DNA of 64,000 nt. Origin: Candidatus Sulfotelmatobacter sp. (lineage in GTDB: Bacteria > Acidobacteriota > Terriglobia > Terriglobales > Acidobacteriaceae). The translations under genes and the position numbers were made by a program. The first letter of the stretch is position 1; every line of letters begins with the position of its first letter. Below are positions 57,521-64,000 of the stretch, one piece after another. The stretch spans positions 62,001-126,000 of the forward strand of contig JADGNQ010000003.1 in NCBI GenBank assembly GCA_017883385.1, in the 5' to 3' direction. The notes below the pieces were generated by a model, which saw only the letters and a program-made list of their open reading frames with translations, had not been told where the DNA came from and ran no database searches.

Positions 57521-58417
57521 TCAGTGTATCAGCCGCAGAGTCCGGTTCCAGCGCGTGATCTGAAAGATGTGCGTCACCGCATACGCGATGTGATACAACC
57601 TGCCCGTAAGAGACATCGTTGCGCTCTGGTCCCAGTCCTGCACCGACCAGTAGATCAACAGCGGCCGCCCGATAATATTTTCCCGCGGCACGAAACCCCA
57701 ATACCGGCTGTCCTGGCTGTCGTCGCGGTTGTCGCCCATCACGAAGTAGTGCCCCTCCGGAACAATCAGCTGGCCGTCCTCCACCAGTTTCCGCATCTCC
57801 AGCCACCACTTTCCTTCCAACCCGAGCGCTGGGATATCCACCCGCGGAAAATTGTCGCGAAACATGCTGCTCGGATCGCGGCTGTTCGGCGGCTCCAGAA
57901 ACCGCACGTAAGGTTCGTCGATGGGCTTGCCGTTGATCAGCACCCTCTTGCTGACCATCCGCAAGTGGTCCCCGGGCACTCCGATCACCCGTTTCACGAA
58001 ATGCTGCGTCGGATCCACCGGATAGTGAAACACGATGATGTCGCCCCGCGCGATCTTCTGGTACGGCATCAGATGATCGCCCAGCCCGTGTCCCCCATAA
58101 CAAAGCTTGTTCACCAGCAGGTAATCGCCCACCAGCAGGGTGTTCTCCATCGATTGTGAGGGAATCTGGAATGCCTGCACGATGAAGGTGATCACGAAAA
58201 CTGCGATCACGACCGTGCCCATCAGCGACTGCACCGAGCCGATCACGTCGCTTCCGAGTGTGGTCACGATGCGCCGGTTTGGCGCAGCGGGAGGAAGATC
58301 GGCGGACGCGACCGGGAGTTGCGGCGACCCGCCGGTACCGTCTGGCGCGCCGACTGGCATCTCTGGCGAGCCGATCGGGCCGTCCGGCGAAGCGAGGGGC
58401 TGGTTTGGCGAATCCAT
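57521..58417 (-). CDS. lepB: Signal peptidase I (copy 2) with Pro-rich heptad-repeat N-terminus
   Basis: FQIPSQSMENTLLVGDYLLVNKLCYG...HFVKRVIGVPGDHLRM...YFVMGDNRDDSQDSRYWGFVPRENIIGR. Confidence 0.95.
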   Translation of the reverse strand: MDSPNQPLASPDGPIGSPEMPVGAPDGTGGSPQLPVASADLPPAAPNRRIVTTLGSDVIGSVQSLMGTVVIAVFVITFIVQAFQIPSQSMENTLLVGDYLLVNKLCYGGHGLGDHLMPYQKIARGDIIVFHYPVDPTQHFVKRVIGVPGDHLRMVSKRVLINGKPIDEPYVRFLEPPNSRDPSSMFRDNFPRVDIPALGLEGKWWLEMRKLVEDGQLIVPEGHYFVMGDNRDDSQDSRYWGFVPRENIIGRPLLIYWSVQDWDQSATMSLTGRLYHIAYAVTHIFQITRWNRTLRLIH

Positions 58418-58422
58418 GAAAT

Positions 58423-59256
58423 CTACTTGTCTGCCGGATGCAAGTCTGCCCGGTGCCGATCTGCGGAATGAACTCCCCGCGCCGCTGCCTTCGGTTCCGC
58501 CGCCTTCGGTCGCGTGGCCAGGAACGTCAGCAGTTGCCGCGCCGCATCTTGCTCCGCCCTCTTCTTGGTCAAGCCCTGCGCGCGTCCCACGAATTCCGCG
58601 TCCTTGCCGTTCTTCGTATTCAGACGCGCCTCGACCGTAAACGTCTTGCTGTGCTCCGGCCCAGCCTCTTCCACCAGCACATACGCTGGCTGCGACAAAC
58701 CCAGGCTCTGCACCGCTTCCTGCAGGGCAGACTTGAAATCCGTCACCGGCAGGGTACCGCCTCCACGCTCCATGTGCTCCAGTGCCGGAGAAATCACATT
58801 GCGCAGTACGAACTCCCGCGCCGCCTCAAGCCCACCATCTAGATAGATCGCCGCCAGGATTGCCTCGAGCGCATCCACCAGTAACGCCGTCTTGCCCCGC
58901 CCTCCGCTCTTTTCCTCGCCTCTCCCCAGTCGCAGGTAGTGGCCTAGTTCCAGTTGCTGCGCCACCCTGATCAAATGTCTTTCACTCACCAGATGCGCCC
59001 GCAGCTTCGAGAGTTCGCCTTCCCGGAACTGCGGAAACCTCTGGAACAGTTCTTCGCTGGTGACCAGCGCCAGTACCGCATCTCCCAGGAATTCCAGTTG
59101 CTCGTTGTCGCTGACCTTATACTTGCTCTCGCCCGCCTGCTGCGCTTCCTGCTCCCGCGCCTGCGAGCTGTGCGTCACCGCCTGCTCGATCACCGCCCGC
59201 CGCCGGAAATGGTAGCCCAGCCCCTCTTCCAGCGCCGAGATTTCCCGCTCCTTCAA
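58423..59256 (-). CDS. rnc: Ribonuclease III
   Basis: NEQLEFLGDAVLALVTSEELFQRFPQFREGELSKLRAHLVSE; dsRBD-like DFKSALQEAVQSLGLSQPAYVLVEEAGPEHSKTFTVEARLN. Confidence 0.96.
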   Translation of the reverse strand: MKEREISALEEGLGYHFRRRAVIEQAVTHSSQAREQEAQQAGESKYKVSDNEQLEFLGDAVLALVTSEELFQRFPQFREGELSKLRAHLVSERHLIRVAQQLELGHYLRLGRGEEKSGGRGKTALLVDALEAILAAIYLDGGLEAAREFVLRNVISPALEHMERGGGTLPVTDFKSALQEAVQSLGLSQPAYVLVEEAGPEHSKTFTVEARLNTKNGKDAEFVGRAQGLTKKRAEQDAARQLLTFLATRPKAAEPKAAARGVHSADRHRADLHPADK

Positions 59257-59265
59257 ACCCAGCTC

Positions 59266-60123
59266 CTAGTTCTTCGCAGGTGTGGCCGTCTGCCCCGGTG
59301 CCGTGCCGCTGCTCAGCTTCGTCAGCCGGTCTTTTTCATCGCGCGCCGCTTTGCCGGCAGCCGAGTCTGGCCGGTCCTTCGTGAGATCCACCGCCTGGTC
59401 GGCGTATTTCAACGCTTCTGGAATCTTGTTCTGCATGTCCAGTGCGACCGCCAGCCGGAAGATTGCGATCGGATCCGGCTGCTGCGGAAGTGCGTCAATC
59501 GACTTCCGTAGACTCGTCTCCGCATCCGGCCAATTCTTCGCATTAAACGACAGCGTACCTAGAATCGCGTACGCTTCTGACTTCAGGTAGCCCTTGTACG
59601 CGTCGAGTCTGTCCTGCGGTATGCCCGCTGTCGGGATGTCCGTATCCACGGTCACCAGGGCGCGTTCTGCATCTTTCCTTGCTTCCGCCAACCGCTGATC
59701 CTTGTCCAGATCCGTTTCCCGCGTCCGCTCCGCCAGAACCTGTGCCACTCCCAGCAGCGCCTCGGGAGAGTCGGGATCATAGGTGAGGATCTTCTTCGCC
59801 ATGTCCATCATCTTGTCCGCGTTGTTGGCCTGCTGATACAAGTTCATTGCCGCAGAATAAAGAATGGGCCGCAATTCGCTGTCCGGAAATTTGACGGCGA
59901 AGTCGTCGGCTGCCTTTTCCTCCGCCACCGGATCGGTCAACGCCTTGGCCGCGTTGTACGCGGCATACTCTGGCTGAGTCTTTGCCGCTGCCGGACGCTT
60001 CCCCTGTGGCGCCCCCGCAGCCTGCGCCGCCGGTGCATTCTGCGCCGCCGGCTTATCGTTGCCCTGCCCAAAACTCCACGCACACATTCCCAGCACTGCG
60101 ACCACGATCGCTGTTTTCTTCAT
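59266..60123 (-). CDS. Secreted TPR-like protein
   Basis: Signal peptide MKKTAIVVAVLGMCAWSFGQ; helical repeats ALLGVAQVLAERTRETDLDKDQRLAEARKDAERAL. Confidence 0.75.
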   Translation of the reverse strand: MKKTAIVVAVLGMCAWSFGQGNDKPAAQNAPAAQAAGAPQGKRPAAAKTQPEYAAYNAAKALTDPVAEEKAADDFAVKFPDSELRPILYSAAMNLYQQANNADKMMDMAKKILTYDPDSPEALLGVAQVLAERTRETDLDKDQRLAEARKDAERALVTVDTDIPTAGIPQDRLDAYKGYLKSEAYAILGTLSFNAKNWPDAETSLRKSIDALPQQPDPIAIFRLAVALDMQNKIPEALKYADQAVDLTKDRPDSAAGKAARDEKDRLTKLSSGTAPGQTATPAKN

Positions 60124-60261
60124 TACCCTTCACCTCGGCTCGAAGCCGGTCTGATTTCAAAGCACTCTTGAATCCCTGCCAGATTTCTCAACCGTGCATT
60201 CTATCGCGGCGACCTTCCATCCTTTGCTGAAAGCAGTAACTCGCAGCTCATAGCTCATAGC

Positions 60262-61833
60262 TCACTGCGGCTTCACCGGAGGCTCATACGCCTGCTGCAG
60301 TCCCCGCTCCGCCGCCGCCTTGATCTCAGGTAGCTCCGCCCCCGTCGTCAACGCCGCGCGGTATTCCACCATCGCCGCCTCGCGCTCTTCCTTCAAGTCC
60401 AGAATCCTTCCCAGGTACACGTGCGACCACCCAATCACCTTGGGATCCTTGGCGGCCGAGATGGCCTTCTGGAAGTTCTCTCGCGCTCCGTCCATATTCT
60501 TGTTAGCCACCGCCACCTGGGCCAGAATGAACAGCGCGCGCCCTTGATCTCCAATCTTCTTGTCCAGGGCCTGTTGCGCCAGTTCCTGCGCTCCCTTGGC
60601 GTCGCCCGCTTTCAGCCGCTGCTCGGCTGTGAATAATATCCGCCGGTCTTCCATGCGCGACAGTTGCACCAACTCGGGCGCCGAGACGCTGGCATACTGC
60701 ACTGCCGCTGCGGCTTTTTCCTCCGCCTTCACATCGATCTTGTCCAGGATGTCCCCGTAGGCGCTCCGCAAACCCGCGGGATCTTTTTCGAATAACACCA
60801 GCGCACTGTAGAAATATCGCGTCAGGATGTAGCCCTGCTTCACCGCGTCGTCCACCGCCTGCATGCGCATCGCTTCCGCCGTCTGCTTATTCCCGCTGGT
60901 CCGGATCTCGATCGCCCGCACCATGCACTCGGTCACCAGCAGCGACATGTCGGTCTTGAAGCTTTCCTCCAGCGGCGCGCGCTTCACCGACTGCAGCAGC
61001 GGCTCAATCCGTTTGATGGAACTGAAGTGTTTTTCGCCCAGCGGATCCAGCAGGTAGTGCAGATAGGTATGGCGGATTTGCGCCATCTTCAGCGGTTCGC
61101 TCACAGCCGGGTCCGGCGAGGGGAATACCACCACGTAGTAGTCCGCACCGTAGTTGCGCGCGTTGGCCTGATTCGGATCCCCGAGAAAATCCAGATAAAT
61201 CGTGAACGTCCGCCCCAGAAATCCCCCCGACTGCATTCTCAGGTAGATATCGGTATCGAACACCATTTTCGCCAGCGGCATGTGATAGCGCTCCATCAGC
61301 GCCGCATAGCTGCCCCGGTGCCGCTCCCAGATCGCGTGCAGCCCCGCCTTCTCGTAAAACCGCTCCAGCACCGCCCCAAACGCCGCAATCGGCGCCGCGT
61401 CCGGAGGCATTTCATCCTCTTTCACCTTGGGCAGAAAATGCGGAGGTCCCTGCAGGTACAGCGCCAGCGACACGTACTGCGACAGGTCATGCGCCGGATC
61501 TTTTCCCCGGTGCGCCACGTACCAGTCGCACATCGCGGTCATGGTCCCCTGCGCCTCTTCCGATTCCTTCAGGTTCTTCTGCACCTCGGCCCGGATGTTG
61601 AGCCGCTGCGCGTCCGACATGTTCAAGTCCACGTCGTACCCGCACGCATTCATCGCCGTGAGCACGGCGAATAAAGTCTCGCTGGTATCCAGCGTAATCG
61701 GATTGTTGTTGTCCGCCAGACACACCGGTGCCAGCAGCCCCACCACGGCCGCCACCACCAAACCTCGAAGCCCACAACCCAGCAAACGGCTCAGGAAGAA
61801 ACGACTCAGGAATCCCTCCCGCACGATGGCCAC
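60262..61833 (-). CDS. Secreted hypothetical protein with C-terminal TPR-like repeats
   Basis: LLAPVCLADNNNPITLDTSETLFAVLTAMNACGYDVDL...; ALFILAQVAVANKNMDGARENFQKAISAAKDPKVIGWSHVYLGRILDLKEEREAAMVEYRAAL. Confidence 0.75.
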   Translation of the reverse strand: MAIVREGFLSRFFLSRLLGCGLRGLVVAAVVGLLAPVCLADNNNPITLDTSETLFAVLTAMNACGYDVDLNMSDAQRLNIRAEVQKNLKESEEAQGTMTAMCDWYVAHRGKDPAHDLSQYVSLALYLQGPPHFLPKVKEDEMPPDAAPIAAFGAVLERFYEKAGLHAIWERHRGSYAALMERYHMPLAKMVFDTDIYLRMQSGGFLGRTFTIYLDFLGDPNQANARNYGADYYVVVFPSPDPAVSEPLKMAQIRHTYLHYLLDPLGEKHFSSIKRIEPLLQSVKRAPLEESFKTDMSLLVTECMVRAIEIRTSGNKQTAEAMRMQAVDDAVKQGYILTRYFYSALVLFEKDPAGLRSAYGDILDKIDVKAEEKAAAAVQYASVSAPELVQLSRMEDRRILFTAEQRLKAGDAKGAQELAQQALDKKIGDQGRALFILAQVAVANKNMDGARENFQKAISAAKDPKVIGWSHVYLGRILDLKEEREAAMVEYRAALTTGAELPEIKAAAERGLQQAYEPPVKPQ

Positions 61834-62012
61834 CCGGCAGCCACCAAAAAGATAGGCGGAGAACCCATTCAGTTTAAGGGCTTAACAGCAGAGGGTCAAA
61901 CCCGCACTGGGGTGGAAGGAAGGGACGGCAAAACTGCCACACCTGGAGTGGGAGTGGGCGGGGTTGTGATATGTGCTGACAGCCGCAGGCAGTGAACGAT
62001 GAATTTTGCAAA

Positions 62013-63707
62013 TTACCCAGATGGAGTCGGTGAAGTCGGCGGCGGACCGCCTTCCTGGGCACCTCCCAGAATGAGGCTCCTCAATGTGCCAGCGTTGGGG
62101 TAGCCCAGTTCTGCCAGTTGCTGGCAGATTTGCAGAAGATCGTTTCGTGCTTCTGGAAACTGCCGGAGGCCATCCACGATTTTCAGGAGTGGCTCAAAAT
62201 AGTAGAGGGGTGCGATACGATTTTTTAGAAGGTAGAACACGAAGCGAGCCACCGCGCCCGGATGGCGAGTTAAGAGATCTGATTCAGACAATTCCTCGAA
62301 TAAAAAGAAATGCTCCCTCTTTGGAACGGGACCCTTAGAAACATTCTCGGCTACCTCCGGGAAAGAGCCCTTGAAACAGACAGTCCAATCAACCATCGCC
62401 GATGCTTCGGAGACGGCGAGCAGCACAGGTATTCCCTCGATTCGATTTTGCCAGTAGTTCTTGATCCAGTTGTTCCATGCACTCTCGACAGCTGGTTCTT
62501 TCATGCCTTTCAGCATTTCACGAACACATGAAGCCCACATCACACGTTCTTCTTCCGCTACCGAAAGAAGAAATCTGTTAAGCCAACCCTCTTGAATGGG
62601 ATTAATGGAACTGTGACACGCGATCCCAGCGAGGTACTCACAGAACCTTTTGCGCTGCTCTTTCCCGAAGTCAGAGTGCATCCTCGGAAAGGCTTCCTCA
62701 AAACGTGGCATTAAGAATGAGAGCAAGTCCTCATTCCATCTGCCCCAACCAAGGTAGCCATGCCAAGCCTGGATTGCTCGTCGAGAGTCCTCTGAAAAAC
62801 TAAACAATGGAATAAGATTCTCCACCGCCCAGTCGCGCTCCAAAGTGAATAGAAAAAACAACTCCGCTGCAATCAATACTCGTCCAACTATTGCCGCGTC
62901 CGAGTGCCCATTCAAGACAGCGGCAAAGAGTTTCTTATGTTCAGCCGGAATTCCTACCCATGATTTACCTGCTTGCTCCCGCACCCTGGAAAGCATCTTT
63001 AGCCAGAACCTCACCAGTGTTCCAGCCGGACGGTTAATTGCGACAAGAGCCCAATCTTCTACTGACTCTGCCCGTCCTTCGTCATAAGCCACGCAAGAGA
63101 GCCAGAGTTTCTCGCTCACCTGAACCGAAAGCGAAAAACAGGCGATCGGTATTGCGTGCGACGGCTTGGCAATACCACCTTCCAGAAGTTGAGTGCCTTC
63201 ATAGGTTACAGCGGAGATTATCTGGCTTGTATTGAGAAGAGTCGTGAGCGCCGCTGTCCACTGATCTTCTGTTAGATCAGCCCGCGCCCAGCCGTTTACG
63301 ATCGCTTTCCAAAGATCAGACTCCCAGAATTCCCTTGCTTTTAGTGTTCGTGTGAGATCTAGGCTCCATTCGTATCGGCGCGCAACCGCCTCACTCACGC
63401 CACGGAGCAACCCCTCTCGGCTGGGGCCATCGAATTCGTCGCGTTTGGCAGCCGCGAGGTCTGCAAGCAGCTTTTCCGGTGTTGAAGAAAGGATTTCATC
63501 AGTTCCCAGTGGACTTACCGGACTGACAAATCCTCCCGGACCAACCCACCAATCCAGGTTCGGGTGCTCCCTTGGGCGAAAATCTGGATGTGCTTCGACG
63601 AACTCATCCAGTCTCTTTTTCGTGATGAGGCAATCCGGGGCACTTTGTGCCAACCAATGCACGAGATTGTAGATTTCGTAATCCTTCAGTTCTACCTTCA
63701 AGCGCAT
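62013..63707 (-). CDS. C-terminal part of a large protein resembling the DUF4020-type region of SIR2-family proteins
   Basis: FRPREHPNLDWWVGPGGF..., WHGYLGWGRWNEDLLSFLMPRFEEAFPRM...RKRFCEYLAGIACHSS..., AWNNWIKNYWQNRIEGIPVLLAVSEASAMVDWTVCFKGSFPEVAE. Family call from memory. Confidence 0.45.
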   Translation of the reverse strand: MRLKVELKDYEIYNLVHWLAQSAPDCLITKKRLDEFVEAHPDFRPREHPNLDWWVGPGGFVSPVSPLGTDEILSSTPEKLLADLAAAKRDEFDGPSREGLLRGVSEAVARRYEWSLDLTRTLKAREFWESDLWKAIVNGWARADLTEDQWTAALTTLLNTSQIISAVTYEGTQLLEGGIAKPSHAIPIACFSLSVQVSEKLWLSCVAYDEGRAESVEDWALVAINRPAGTLVRFWLKMLSRVREQAGKSWVGIPAEHKKLFAAVLNGHSDAAIVGRVLIAAELFFLFTLERDWAVENLIPLFSFSEDSRRAIQAWHGYLGWGRWNEDLLSFLMPRFEEAFPRMHSDFGKEQRKRFCEYLAGIACHSSINPIQEGWLNRFLLSVAEEERVMWASCVREMLKGMKEPAVESAWNNWIKNYWQNRIEGIPVLLAVSEASAMVDWTVCFKGSFPEVAENVSKGPVPKREHFFLFEELSESDLLTRHPGAVARFVFYLLKNRIAPLYYFEPLLKIVDGLRQFPEARNDLLQICQQLAELGYPNAGTLRSLILGGAQEGGPPPTSPTPSG

Positions 63708-63718
63708 CTGATCCTTTT

Positions 63719-64000
63719 AGGGCCCGTTCCAAAATCTTTGCCCGTGCACTCTCCGATGCTTCAGCGTAGTCTTTCTGAAGGACAAGAAAGACTTCGGGTT
63801 TGTAGCCGTAAACGTGGAGCAAATCGTTCGCAAGAAGCCACTCCATCTTTCGATCCGAATCCCAGTGTGCACTCTCCGCAACTCCGAAGACGGCAAGCCG
63901 TTTGAGCATGCGGCATCCCGAGGCAAACCATAAGTCCATGAAAAAGTCGGCTCTCGTTGGGCGATGAGCAATAGTCCATCGCAGCGCATCGCGGGTTATA
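63719..64000 (-). CDS. Upstream part of the same protein in another frame, running off the window edge
   Basis: ITRDALRWTIAHRPTRADFFMDLWFASGCRMLKRLAVFGVAESAHWDSDRKMEWLLANDLLHVYGYKPEVFLVLQKDYAEASESARAKILERALK. Confidence 0.5.

Noticed and set aside
1-64000. tRNA, rRNA or riboswitch genes
   Set aside because: No convincing T-arm/acceptor signatures or conserved rRNA segments were seen by eye; tRNAscan-SE and Infernal would be needed to exclude them.

Overview
This GC-rich window looks like an Acidobacteriota-type chromosome. That assignment is an inference from a TonB-dependent Oar-like receptor, an ECF sigma factor coupled to a Ser/Thr kinase with TPRs, GloVer-repeat proteins, and characteristic intergenic hairpin repeats. 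Recognisable modules are: an MlaEFD-like (MCE) lipid transport operon whose MlaD has an OmpA-like C-terminus, a stress/regulatory island (Crp/Fnr, SYLF, Lmo0937, VIT, CsbD, response regulators), a decayed IS481 element, a pntAA-pntAB-pntB transhydrogenase operon, an Mrr-like nuclease, GH20, ABC-F, acyl-CoA dehydrogenase, pirin, mutM, ROK kinase, hisC, rluB, scpB, scpA, trpS, AsmA, two lepB genes, rnc, and a right-edge protein that may be SIR2/DUF4020-like. The strongest unexplained signal is non-coding: several families of dispersed intergenic elements whose stems change sequence with compensating substitutions while loops (TTCA, GNA) and flanks stay constant. One of these is a ~122-bp nested palindrome present twice. 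A second pattern is a set of single-base frameshifts found by reading across frames, which are either real decay or homopolymer assembly errors. No rRNA, tRNA or CRISPR array was found by eye. No searches or folding were run; family calls come from motif recognition.
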